64,000 bases of DNA from Motacilla alba alba (taxonomy: Eukaryota; Chordata; Aves; Passeriformes; Motacillidae): NCBI RefSeq assembly GCF_015832195.1, contig NC_052017.1, positions 91,538,429-91,602,428 of the forward strand. Direction: 5' to 3'. A model generated the notes under the pieces. That model was not told where the DNA came from. It was given only the letters and a program-made list of their open reading frames with translations, and did not search any database. Shown piece by piece: positions 49,890 to 61,756 of this stretch. The position numbers were made by a program, and so were the translations under genes. The number at the start of each line of letters is the position of its first letter. Position 1 is the first letter of the stretch.

Positions 49890-51064
49890 GAAATTCATCA
49901 AGGACAAATGCCAAACCCTTTGCAAGGGAAGGAAGGACCCCATGAGGACCACAGGCTGGCTACAGAGTGAGCAGCTCTGTGGAAGAGGCCTGGATGGATC
50001 ATGGACATCAGATTGATCAGGACCCAGCAATGTGTCCTGGCAGCATGGGAGGCCAACAGCATCCTGAGCTATGGCAATGGGAGTGGCTGGAGGGAAGTGA
50101 TCATTCCCGTGTGCTCAGCACCTGTTAGACCACATTTGGATCTTGTGCTCAGTTTGGGGCCCTTGAAAACAAGAAGGAAAGTGGTAAACTGGTGTGGATT
50201 TAGTGGAGGACCACAATCAGGGGCCGGAGCGCTTGCCCAGGGGAGAGAGTCTGTGAATGTAGGGTTTGTTTAGCCTAAGAAGGGAGGTAATGTCTTGGGG
50301 GCCCCTAATAGCAGCGTCCCCCTACGTGGGACAAGGTCATAAAGACAGAGCCTGGCATATCTCAGTGGCACAATGTGGGGGAGTGGCAGTCAACAAGCGG
50401 AAGTTGAAACAAGAGGGGTTCACAAAGGGGTTCAAGAGGGGCTGAGGAGAAACATTTTCGCATCGAAGAAACTCAAGATGCTGGAACATGTTTTCCAGAG
50501 GAGGTTATCTACTCCCTGTTTGTGGCATTTACATTCTCTGAAAAAATTTCTTCGCTCAGGATTTTTCTCCAGGGAAGCTGAGGGGCCTCAGAGAAAAGGA
50601 AAACAATTCTTGTCTCATTTGCTTCTCCTGTGTTTTGCTCATGTGGAATGTGTTTAGAGATTGTTTACCCACAGGTGATTGTTTCATTGGTCTGCAGTGT
50701 GAATTGTTTTAACTCATTAGCCAATTGAGGCCAAGCTGTGTCCAGGCTCTGGAAAGAGTCACGAGTTTTCACTATTATCTTTTTAGCATTCAGTAAGTAT
50801 CTTTTCTGTTTTCTTTAGTATAGTACAGTATAGTATAGTATGCTTTAATATAATATAGTATCATAAAGTAATAAATGAGCCTTCTGAGAACATGGAGTCA
50901 GATGCATCATTCCTGCCTTCATCAGGGCATTCCCTGCGAATACAATATCTGTTCTTGAGGATTTTGAAGTCAGATTGAATGGACACATGAGGCTTGTCCT
51001 GCTTTAATCAAGATATTGGACTTGAGATCTCCTCTAACTTGAATTACCCCGTGATTCTATGTGA
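49890..51064 (+). mobile_element. CR1 LINE fragment split by a solo LTR
   Basis: Sense CR1 from about 49890 to 50520, resuming at 50949 and ending near gtgattctatg at 51060. It includes decayed ORF2 C-terminal sequence: 50001-50162 reads QQCVLAAWEANS and VRPHLDLVLSLGP, matching the typical CR1 reverse transcriptase tail. Stop codons follow. The 3' UTR continues after the LTR with ttcttgaggattttgaagtc. Confidence 0.88.
50521..50948 (+). mobile_element. Solo LTR (passerine-type ERV) nested in a CR1
   Basis: It begins TGTGGCATTTACATTCTCTG, has a tagtatagta repeat run (about 50819-50865) and AATAAA at 50870-50875, and ends near cgaatacaatat. It is flanked by CTGTT at 50516-50520 and CTGTT at 50949-50953, a perfect 5-bp target-site duplication. 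Removing it and one CTGTT rejoins a continuous CR1. I recall this LTR as common in songbirds. No retroviral genes lie inside. Confidence 0.9.
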
Positions 51065-51069
51065 TGATA

Positions 51070-51929
51070 ATGTTGGAGGAGAGACTTTGACAAGTTAGGG
51101 AGCTGGACAATCACCTACTGTATGAAGTTCAGCAAGGGGAAGTGCCAGACTCTGGACCTGGAGTAGGACAACCCTGGCTATACAAACTCAGGAATAAGAT
51201 GCTGGAAAGCAGTGCTGGGGAAAGGGACCTGGGGGTCCTGGTTGATGGCAAGTTGAATCTGAGCAGTGCCCTGGAAGCCAGGAGGGCCAACCCTTTCCTG
51301 GGGGCATCAGACCCAGCATCACCAGCTGGACGAGGGAGGGGATTGTCCTGCTCTACTCTGCACTGGGGCAGTCTCACTTCCAGTGCTGGGGACAGTTTTG
51401 GGTGCCACAATATAAAATATTAAACTATTAGAGAGCATCCAAAGGAGGGTAACGAAGATGGTGAAAGGCCTTGAGTAGAAGCCGTTTGAGGAGTGCCTGA
51501 GGCCTCTTCAGGTGACTTCAGGTCTGTTCAGCCTGGTCTTCAGGAGAAGAGGAGACTGAGGGGATACCTCATTGCAGTCACAGCTTCCTCATGAGGGGAA
51601 GAGGAGGGGCACGCACTGATCTTTTCTCTGTGGTGACCAGTGACAAGATCCAATAAAATGGCCTGAAGTCGTGTCAGGGGACATTTATATCAAGAGGTTT
51701 ATATCAGAGGAGGTTGTATATCAAGAAAAGGTCCTTCACCCAGAGGGTGGTTGGGCACTGGAAGAGGCTCCCCAGGGAAGTAGTCACAGCACCAGCCTGA
51801 CAGAATTCAAGAAGTGTTTGGACAGTGCTCTGGGGCACATGGTGTGACTCTTCGGGTGTCCTGTGCAAGACCAGATGATGGACTTGATGGACTTGATGAT
51901 CCTGATTGGTTCCTTCCTACTTAACATAT

Positions 51930-51960
<31 letters not shown>
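51070..51960 (+). mobile_element. Second CR1 LINE copy with a (GAT)9 tail
   Basis: Directly after the previous CR1 a second sense copy begins. Frame 51205-51270 reads GERDLGVLVDGKLN, the C-terminal ORF2 signature of CR1, followed by a 3' UTR with acccagagggtggttgggca and gaggctccccagggaagtag. It ends in nine GAT units (51934-51960). Frameshifts and stops disrupt the coding part. Confidence 0.87.
51934..51960. repeat. (GAT)9 microsatellite at CR1 3' end
   Basis: Nine uninterrupted GAT units close the CR1 copy. It probably grew from the short 3' repeat that CR1 elements use for priming. Confidence 0.93.
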
Positions 51961-54391
51961 TGTATTTTAAAATTATTTTCTGTGAAGGGTTGAAAGACTG
52001 TTGTAAAATAATGTCCTTTCCAGAGTTTACATTCAGTCTCATTTCAAAAGTACCCTTAAGTACTTTTCATTTGTGCTGAATGTGATTTGATATAGATGAA
52101 ACAAATGGTGTCTGACACAGAAGACTTCAGAGCTTTTAATTCTGTAATTTCAAGACGTGTAGATAATTACATATTTTTCCTCAAATAAAAATAATCCTCT
52201 GCTCATTTTGGCAAATATTTATTCATCTCCGCTGTTTTAATTGGCAATTAAATGAATGGAGCATGACTTCTTTATCAAATAAATACTTACTTTAGAAATT
52301 AAGGGTATAATTTGAAAATAAAATGTAATCTTTGAGTAGAACAGATTGCTAATATTCAACAACTATTCATTATCTATTTTCACTTTATCTCTTGGCTGTT
52401 TAAAAGGATTTAAGAATATATTCCTAAACTCGGCATGATGCAGGAGCTACATTTTCTGGTTGGAAGTTCTTGAACAGACCTTACAATAGGCTCAAGTGAG
52501 CTAAAAATAAACTTCTAGCAGTTCATATTAACTGGGTAATAACAGGCAACAGCAAAAAGCAGTATCCAGCGATGATGAAAACAGGAAGCACGTTACACAA
52601 TATGGCCTTTCCAGATAGGTATGAATTCTTAAAGGCTTAACTAAAATAATAATCCCTCAAAGTTTTTAATAAAAGCAGAGAGTTTTCTATTGTTCATAGC
52701 TGAGTGGAGACGAAAAACATGCGCCCCAGTACATTGTGAAAGATCTGCTGTGTCCTGGGAAACAACACTATTTCCATTTAGTTCTTGGTAACCCTGATTC
52801 AATTTAAGTAATGGATGTGATCCTGCAAAGGCTGAGCATCTGAGCCTTATCCAGCAAAACTGCACGATGATGTTTAGCCTGGGAGCATTGTGAGATAGAA
52901 ACCCAGAAGGTGACCCTTGATTGGCTTGGGTGAGAAAAGAGTGCTGAGCTCCTGTCATTGATGCTGAAGGTATCTGTGCTCCAGCATCTCCCAGGAAACC
53001 ATGTTCCCTCTCTGGAGCAGTAGCATCCTGTTCACCTTTTCTTGGCAGGTAGAGGTGGCAACAGGGTCTTTTCCTTAGAAGTGAAGAGGGAAGCACTAGC
53101 TAGATCTAGACCAGCCCAAGAGAGGTTTTGGTGCAGACATAATACTCATTTTATTTCTGTGGTCAGGCAGGGAAAATAAACAGCCTCCCTACTGCCAACA
53201 CAAGGTATCTACAAAAGATCTGTGTTTTCTCAGGCCCTTTTTATGCTTGTGAGGTTGTAAAAAGCAGTGAAAAGTAGTCATGTGCAGAACCAAATATCTG
53301 GTGTATCCAAATTCTGTTGTCTTAAGTCTGACACTGTTCTGAGTACCTAAGTGTTTTGGATGCAGGACCATCTTGTTTGCATTTTTTTGGGGTTGACACT
53401 TTTTCTGATATGTTAATGGGACAAATTACAGCATCTTCAGCATGAGGTGTTTCAGAAGTGCTCCTTGCTTGGGTCAGGATCCAGCCAGACTGCAGTAAAA
53501 GAGGGTGTTGCCTGCCCAAGAGGGGCATTCCTCAGCCTAGCTATGGCCTTCTTCTGTCCTGGAGTGCTGGCTGATCCCAGCTGTGCTTTTGCCACTGTTG
53601 TCCCTGCACCACTTGAATGCCTCCTCAGGGGAGTTCTTACCCACCTTTTGGGAGACTAGCCTTTCACACCACGGCTCTGCCTCTGTAATACAGGAGTCTC
53701 TGTGTATGTGGTAAACATGATACAACACAGCTTACTTCACCCTGTGTTCAGGGTAAATTTGCATGGCAAGATATGTCACTGCGTATTTCTCATACCAAAC
53801 AAAATCATGTTAGACCTTTAGGTTTGCTCTGATTTGGGTGTTTTTTATTTAATACTGCCCATTTGATAAATTGGCCTCTGAAATTAAGATGTTGGAAAGT
53901 CAGAATTGACTATGTCCACCCGGCAGGATGGAAAGCAGCCATATTATTAAATAATGACAATGTTGATTTACTGTTATCAAATTCTTCATAGAAGCTAAAT
54001 ACATTAAACAGTCTGTGCAGGTAATACTGGTATAAACCCAGACCCATGGATGAACTATTGCTATTATGATCTTATTCTTATCGTACAACTTTGCTACTTT
54101 GGTACACTGGAAAAAGCTTGTTCTTTGTGTATTCATTAAATGATTGTATGGTCTGCAAATGGTCCTTATCATATTTCAGAAGTACATAGCCAAAATGATT
54201 CTTACGATATTCAACAGCAGAAAGCTTCTTTGTGAACTAGAGATAAGGTTTCCTGTGGAATCTCCTCAGGTTTAAAAATTGGAAGCGGCGTCACTGCCTG
54301 CTTAATTTGTTTATGTTTAGTTCATGGATTACAATAAGTGCTTCCATTTTTATCCACGTCTTGCTCCAATGTCTTTCTTTTTGCTGCTTGT
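51961..54391. other. Gene-free region
   Basis: No exon recognised. The minus-strand frame 52641-53096 (151 codons) does not resemble a protein I know. Confidence 0.4.
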
Positions 54392-54722
54392 TGTGGTTTG
54401 GCCCTGGCTAGATGCCAAGTGCCCAACAAGAAGGGAGAGAGAAATAAAGCCCAAGAGAAACAAGGAATGATGCACAGTACAATTGGTCCCTAATCTCTGA
54501 GTGATGCCAAGCCTGTCTCTGCCAGTGACTGGTGCCCCCCAGCCAACTCCAACTTAGTTATTGTCCCTTTATGTCCCTTTGGCTAGTTTGGATCAGCAAT
54601 CCTGGCTGTGCTCCCCTCCTGCCTCTTGTGTGCCTGCTCACTGGCAGAGAATGGGACACTGAAAAGTCCCTGACTTAGGGTAAGCATGCTGGGTTGAGGT
54701 TGCAACAAAACTGACCAGAACG
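54392..54722 (-). mobile_element. Avian ERV LTR fragment
   Basis: Antisense LTR wording: ttgtggtttggccctggcta, then ggaatgatgcacagtacaat, then ttggctagtttggatcagca, then actgaaaagtccctgactta. It has internal deletions and appears chimeric between related LTR families. It lies directly left of ERV internal sequence in the opposite orientation. Confidence 0.65.
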
Positions 54723-54724
54723 CG

Positions 54725-56153
54725 CTAGAGCAAGTTGGTTTTATTAGTTTAATGGTCATTGGTCACACCATTGATTCATTTTCTCTCAAAGTTGGTCTGC
54801 TTGTTCTTAAAGTTGCATTATGTGATACCTGTCTCACAGTAGGTGTTCCCCACTGTGCTGTTTGTCACCTGTGGGAACTGGGCCAGGGTTATCAAGTACT
54901 TTGTAACTCTGGTTTATGGTATGGTAGAATTGCTGGCTCTGAAATGGATCTGGTATTTGTGCTCAGTCTTGCAATCATCTCTATACTTCGAAAGAATCTG
55001 TCAGATTCTATCTTTTATCTTTCCTTCTTGGAGACCTAATCCATAGTGGAGATGCATCCCTTCGTCTTCCCCTTCACCTCCAGGCTAATTACAACAGCTC
55101 TTGAGAATTTTGAATATATTTGGGATGTTGAAACTAGCATGGTTGCTATGTGTCCTGAGTGGGTTCCAGGTCTTGTTTAACAACTGTTTAAGAATATCGC
55201 CCAGTGGTCTGCCCTGAAGCCAGATAGCTATTGGTGGCAGGCTATATGGGAGAGTATGGACAAGTGCCAAAGGCTGCAGGCACTTCCAGTGTTTTGAAAC
55301 ATCATCCTTAAACAAGTGCAGAATCTGGAAAATAAAATATTTGGAAAAAGTATGCTGTCATCCTGGCAATTTCAGAGAGACAAAAATCACTGCAAAGTGC
55401 TGGGCTGTGGCTGAGGCCTTCCAAGCCCTGTCCAATCACATTCATTACCCTCAAAGGGAGGAAAAGGTCTCTGGATCAGACGACAAAAAAACATCCTGTT
55501 CCAACCCCTGTGACAGGCACTGCAGCTGAACCAGAGCACCCGCCTGTGCCCTTATGCACAGGGAAGAAATGGGGCCATTGCTTTTACTAAAGGGGGACTA
55601 AGCAAAGCCACCACAAGGACCTGAGGAAGAGGCAGAAAAGGAGGCAACCACAATCCCTATCCCTGAGTGAGCTCCAGCATATGCAAAGTATTTTAGCTGT
55701 CAATCAGATGAGCACATCTGGCTGCCTTGGTGATGGGGTGATAAGGCTATCAGCCTGGAATTAGAGATGAAGAAAGCCAAACAGCTGGGATCATTTTCCA
55801 GGGAAGGGGGCATTGGTGAGGCACTTGGAAAAGGGATGCAAGTTTCCAGCCTCTGGAAGCAACTCCTGTCAAGGATGAAGGAAAAGTATCCCTTCAAGGA
55901 AGATATTTATGTCACTCAGGAAAATGGACTACCATGGAGAGAAGTATCCAGTACCTGAGGGAATTAGCCATGCTAGAGATGATTTATCATGACCTGAACA
56001 ATGTGCAGCCTACCCACCGATCCAGAAGTCCAATTCACATGTCCCCTGTGGCAGAATCTGTGTGTATATAGCAAAACACAGGAAAGGTGATAGTGTATTG
56101 GAAAGTGTGGGACTTGAGCATGACATAAATGGAAAAGAATAAAGGGTGGGTAC
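54725..56153 (+). pseudogene. Decayed endogenous retrovirus internal region (gag-like remnant)
   Basis: The stretch around 55850-56020 gives, in plus frames broken by stops and frameshifts, a pattern I associate with bird ERV gag-type open frames: a KEKYPFKED-like segment followed by SIQYLRELA. The end (56131-56153) is purine-rich like a polypurine tract and leads straight into an LTR that starts TGTCCTGG. No pol or env was recognised, and no frame is intact, so the copy is dead. The left boundary is approximate. The identification as gag is from memory of bird ERVs. Confidence 0.55.
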
Positions 56154-56380
56154 TGTCCTGGTTTCAGCTGAGATAAGGGTAATTTTCCTCCTAGTACTTG
56201 GTGCAGTGCTGTACTTTGGATTTAGTAGGACAGTAATGTTGATAACTTGGTGATGTTTTAGTTGTTGCTAAGAACTGCTTACTCTATGGGGTTTTCAGTT
56301 TCTTGTGCTCTGCCAACAAAGAGGTCCACAAGAAGCCTGGAGGGAGCATGGCCAGGATGGTGCTATTTAGCCTAGGAGTG
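56154..56380 (+). mobile_element. 3' LTR (5' part) of the ERV remnant
   Basis: It begins tgtcctggtttcagctgaga, then ctagtacttggtgcagtgct, then ttgataacttggtgatgttt, then agttgttgctaagaactgct, the standard opening of a very common avian LTR. It fades after about 56360; the rest is deleted or too diverged to follow. Confidence 0.8.
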
Positions 56381-59326
56381 GATGGGGATACAGCTGCTGA
56401 AAGTTTCTTTGAACAACCTTTTTTGAATCCTGAGGAAGCTGGGATGTGACTGGCAAAGGAACTTAACTTTACTAGGTCTCTTTACCTTCATTTTGCCTTC
56501 TTGTGAAAGACTCCCTCTTAAAATTGTGGTGGGGTTTTGAAGCCTTGGAGAGTTCTCCACCATCTGCTGTTAAAAAACCATAATTAAGCTGCAAAGACTT
56601 AAGGACTGACACTAAGATGGCACAGTCTCAGTGGTTTTGACAGATGAACATGGAGAAATGCCAAAGTATGAGAATTGTGGGTGAGGTCCTGTCTCTGAAG
56701 AGCTGTTTTATTGTCTCCTGATGACAGAATACTGAGGAGGGAGAGAGGCAAGGAGACCTTTCTGACTGCAGTTGCTCGTCCCTTGCAGAGTGCCTGTTGG
56801 AAGTGCTGCTGCAATGGATTGTGGTCAAAAAATGAAAAAAATGCCCCTCAGGTGCTGCTTGGAGGGAATGGGCAACTAAAGAAAGGTAAGTGACTAAAGA
56901 AAGGCATGGGACAAGGAAAGAGCACATCTGGAAGAAGAAATCTAGAAATAAAGTTGTAACTGCAAATGACAGTGACAGAATTTTGACATGTTAGGGCACA
57001 GATGAAGAAGTACTTATTATTTTCCAACATAAGTTTTGAAAGGATTGAAAAAATTGTTTATAATTTTCTTTATACTCTATATATACACCCTTTGCTATAC
57101 TTTATACCCCAACCCCCAAAATTCTTAAAATGATGCAATCTGAAATATCAACAAAAATAAACATTTTTAATAAAATGGGCATTTACTGAAAAAAATTACC
57201 TACTTGGTTTGATTTTTTTTTTAAATTGCTGATAAAAAACCCTTGAAATTTACTATATTCCCTGGTTTTCCTACTGCAGTTCAGGATCATTCCCAAATGT
57301 TTGTTAATGCTAGTGTTTATCTAATCTACTATTATACCTAATAATTGAGTTTCAGAGGCCAATTAAAGGTTTTTCCTACTGTTGAAATTCAATGCTCCTA
57401 ACTTAATTTTTCCTTCATATTTGTGTAGTAGTGTCTTGTATCTCTCTAAAGTATTCTGCTCACGAACCAGTGTGGAGTTTACACATTTTAAATATTTGTT
57501 GTAGATGCAATTGTAATTTGATGTCATTTAATCAACACTATACATGAATTTTCTTTTAGTTTAGTCTACCCTAATTATTTTTGCAGCTTTTCTTTGAACT
57601 TAATCCAATTTGTCTATGCTTTTCTGGTAATTAGGTGCTGATAGCAGAAGAGCATTTGGACAAATTCCACCTGTTATGTGAAGAATCATCTCCTTTTATT
57701 TCTTCAAACCTGTGTCTTGCTAGCTCTCATTAATGCCCATATTCTTCTGTTTGAAAAACCAGCCACCACTTGATTTCTAGCCCCCTTTCCACAGGTAGTG
57801 TGATCGTTTTACATTCTGTAATCCCTTCATGGTTCATTTATTTTGACTTCCCCAATTGCTTGCCTTATTATTTTTGTGTAGGAAATAAGTTAAGTTTGTT
57901 CTGCTCGTGGTTTCCGGAGCAGTGTGGTTTTCTTTCCTCATCAATAGAACTGCCTCTGTTTTTCTCTAAACCTCTACTATTTATTTAGTTAGAGAGTCAT
58001 TCCCTAACAACTTCGGCGGTTGTTGATGCTTGACCTTTATCTGTGATTATGCAAACAGTTGACCTGTTAAAATAGTGTTAGTGTGTCAAAGTGAAGATCT
58101 TGAAGGAAAAACAGAGTTACAGTTTCCAGGGCAATACTAATTTTGGACCTCCCTCACTTGTATGATGATTACACCATTTTTTTTCTCTTTTACACAGAAT
58201 TCTGTCTCACTAAAAACAAGAATGAATAACACCAAGGAACAAAATCTTTGACGTCTCTTCTTTAGCCTTTAGCTGTATCATCTTTATTTTAAAGACAAGG
58301 AAAATATGTCAGAAAGGATTTTTTTATGAGATAACAGATTTTTCTAGCAATTAGGATAAAGTCTGTCAGTGTGAAGACTCCCAGCACTGCTCTGGTCTTC
58401 AGAGCTGGCTGTCAGCATGCTTAGTAAAGCACACTTGAGAAAGTGCATGGTCATATCACACCCCTGAAAGTCAGCACTTCAAATGAGACACACCAAAAAC
58501 TGAGGACTGAAAAATATTTCAATCTTGCAGGCAGGGAGGGAAATCTGGAAATATCTGTGAAATCTATGGAAGAGTCAGGCATGGGAGTGAGCTCACCTGC
58601 CTGAATTTCTGCTTCTTAAGCTTTACATCTGCTCTCATGCTGAAGTCCCTCTGCCAGGCTCCTGTAATGCATGAAGCCATATAGAAAATGAGGCAGGGAC
58701 AGAATCTAGACTGGTCTGTGTGTACATACCCTTCTTTCTGTGACCTGTCAGACGCAGGGAGTATCAGAAAAATCAGGATTTCAATCATAATTTAAACCAA
58801 ATTGTTCTCCTTGTGGAGAGTGGACATTGTTCTTGCTTGAGTAAGAGTCTTAATTCTGGACTTCTGAAGCCTTGAGTGCTAGGTCCTAAAAATTACTCTT
58901 CAAATGTTAGTTTAAGGAAAGAAGGAAGGAAACAAGCAAAATTCATCAATTCATTAGAAGGTGGAAATTTGGCTTCTTCTCATTGCTTTTATGTATAATC
59001 CTAACAGTGGTTTCTGGAAATCTTTTTAGTCAAACAAAAGTTAAAATCTTCAGAACCTATCTAATACTCTTTGTAGACCAAACAGGGGAAGTTGATGAGG
59101 CCTGTGACACACTGAAACCCTGTGATATGCATTATACAAAGCCAGTAACTTTTGTAGTATTGATTCTAAGGGTCATCCTGAGATTGTCTACAAAACCAGC
59201 TCTGGACTCTGTTGGCAAGGAGCTTGCAAGGGAGGCTTGAAGTAAGGCCAGCTTGTGTCAAGCAGGACATGCAGATCTCTCTGACATGATGACTGTTATA
59301 GCTGTCATGTTGGACTGGCAGCATCT

Positions 59327-59380
59327 TCCTTCCTCCCTTCCTCCCTTGCTCCCTTCCTCCCTCCCTCCCTCCCTCCCCTT
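59327..59380. repeat. Pyrimidine microsatellite (CCTT/CCCT)n
   Basis: About 54 nt of CTTCCTCCC and CCCT units, pure pyrimidine except for one G. Confidence 0.9.
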
Positions 59381-61253
59381 AATACATATTTGCCACTTGA
59401 AAAAATATCCCCCAACCTTTCTCCTTCTCATCAAGACAAATATTTATTGTGAGCTGGACAACGTTGTGATGTGAGATACATTTTGTTATTTTCTTTTCCC
59501 CCACTAGACGTTTCATTTCTCATGCTGCCATTCTGTGATGATTGTATGCTCAGTCTGTGCATGACTTTGCATGTGCCCACACATTTTTAGAGCTCCCCCC
59601 TGCCTGTAAACCAGTGCCTGCTAAGTGCTGCATCCCCTCTTGCCTGCCTTCCCTGCGTGCCCATAGAGCTGGGTCCAAACTGCTGGAAGGAACTGTGCTG
59701 CAAGAGGAGCAGGGAAGGGCAAAATGAGTCAGTAGGTGAGTATCAGCCAGTGCAACAATCAAGGAGACAGTTTATGTAAACCATGTTTTGTTCAGTATTT
59801 TTTCAAAAGAAGCAGACACCACAGTAGCAGAATGGACAAATTTGTAGGATGAGTTCAGGACAAAACCTGAATCAGTTCAGAGCACAGAGTAATGTACAGA
59901 GTAATTCCCTGAGGTGGTAAGGATTTCCTTCATCTCACTGTGGATTATCATGTAATAGCCAAATATGTGCAATTGTAAACTGTATAATATTTTATCAAAT
60001 GTCAGACAAGCACCTTAAAGCTTTGCTCTCAATGAACGATTATCAAGGTTCTAGGCAAAGGAGAAAAATTAGCAGGTGATTTGAAACAATTTAGAAATCA
60101 GATGTTGAGGACTGGTCTCTCAGAGTACTTGGACAAAGAAACAAAACCTGCAAGTACTGTACACTATCATAAGGGTTCTGTGTCATCATTTAAAGTGAGA
60201 TAGTTTAAGGAAGTATCTGAGGAAGATTACTCCTTCCTGATCATAGCCATAGAAGGATGCCAGGACAACTGAGAAAGTTCTGTATTCAATGAGATTTGTA
60301 AAAACAAAGAAAAAAACAGGACTTATTTTGTGAACTTTTCATTAACAAGTAATTGTGAACCCTGGGGGGGGGGGGTGTGGTCTGCAGATTTTTTTTAGCA
60401 ATGTAGATTTTTTCCATCCTTGATTGTTCTACTAACACATATATTTGTTCCTTGCTCATGGTCCTGCTACGATGAAAGAACTCTATCTTTTGGCATCCAG
60501 TAATATTTTTGCTTTGATCCTCTAATGAAATGATACTAGCCACAAAATTATTTAATTTTTTTCATTATTTCACATGGTATACTTATTATTAATTTTGGTT
60601 TTGGCACACACACCATGGAAACTTAACCCAAATAACCAGTAATGTCTTTGCAATAGTGTCAAGCAATATTTGGCAGTTATTTCACTGTATGTTTTTGGAA
60701 GGTGTTTGACACTGACCTGATTTCAAATGGGAACAATTGTGAGTTTATGAAACCAAGCATAGAAACATAAACTAAACAGCCAGTCATCTCCAGCAGGAAC
60801 ACAGCAATTATACTCTTCCAATAATATTTAGTTTCAACTGGAAATCAATACACAACAAGTAAGGGGTGACTAGGAGGCCAAATTATTCCTACTAAAGAGG
60901 CTAAGAAAGTGGCTTGGCAGGACTTTGTTTTGACCTTTATATTTTGTCTTAATTCTGTTTCATGTTAGTGTAGTTAACTGGATTTTGCAGTATCCTTGAA
61001 TTCTTTCAGCCTGCTGTAGAATAATTAAAAGAATGTTGATTGATGTGTGTTGCTGTATTGGAAGCCACTGATACACTGTTTGTACAAAGAGTGCTGTAGA
61101 GTGAGTTATATAGAAACCTTGAGTTTTACATCACAAGGAATTTAAAAAATCTATTTTTGACCTCGCTAGATGAAGAAAAGAGAGATTATTCCAAAACATT
61201 GGCATCCTATAAGTGCAGGTAAGTCTAATAGGTAGGGTAAGAAAACAATAGGC

Positions 61254-61277
61254 TTAGGGTTAGGGCTAGGGTTAGAG
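61254..61277 (+). repeat. Four-unit interstitial telomere-like repeat
   Basis: TTAGGG TTAGGG CTAGGG TTAGAG: four hexamers with two substitutions. Too short to be a fused telomere; probably a repair insertion or chance expansion. Confidence 0.8.
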
Positions 61278-61710
61278 TTTTTGAAAGAATTGTTGATACT
61301 GCCTGACTGATGGCACAGTCTATGAACAAATTTATGGAGTAATATAATCTCAGTCTTGATAGGACATTTGTAATGGGTACTATTATTGACATGTAAGAGT
61401 TAGGAAAGTTTGGGACAGAATCAGTTAAGTTACTTGGTAAGGAGCAAGATAGGTAGTTCAGGGGGTTTAGTCTGGTCAGATTGGATTTCAAATTTCAAAT
61501 CTTTATTTCATTTTCAGATTATTTTACATGTCTTCATCAGACCGGTAATATTATCAATTTTTTAAAACTTAAACTTAGAACTAAAATAATTCACAATATC
61601 AGCATCAACCAGGTGATGGCTTTTGAGCCATGAATGTGGTGGTAGTGATGGTATTATTGTTATTGTTATCATCCTCATCATCATTGACATCATCCTCAGA
61701 TTTCACAAGA

Positions 61711-61756
61711 AGATTTCAGATTTCAGATTTCAGATTTCACAGATTTCAGATTTTTG
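61711..61756. repeat. ATTTCAG heptamer tandem array
   Basis: About six imperfect copies of agatttc, with one CAC-containing interruption near 61737-61741. Confidence 0.85.

Noticed and set aside
51129..51423. Open frames of 93 codons on both strands
   Set aside because: They fall within a CR1 copy; only short ORF2 tail residues are meaningful and they are already described there.
59327..59380. Possible CRISPR-like or functional array
   Set aside because: Simple pyrimidine slippage repeat with no spacers; the genome is vertebrate.
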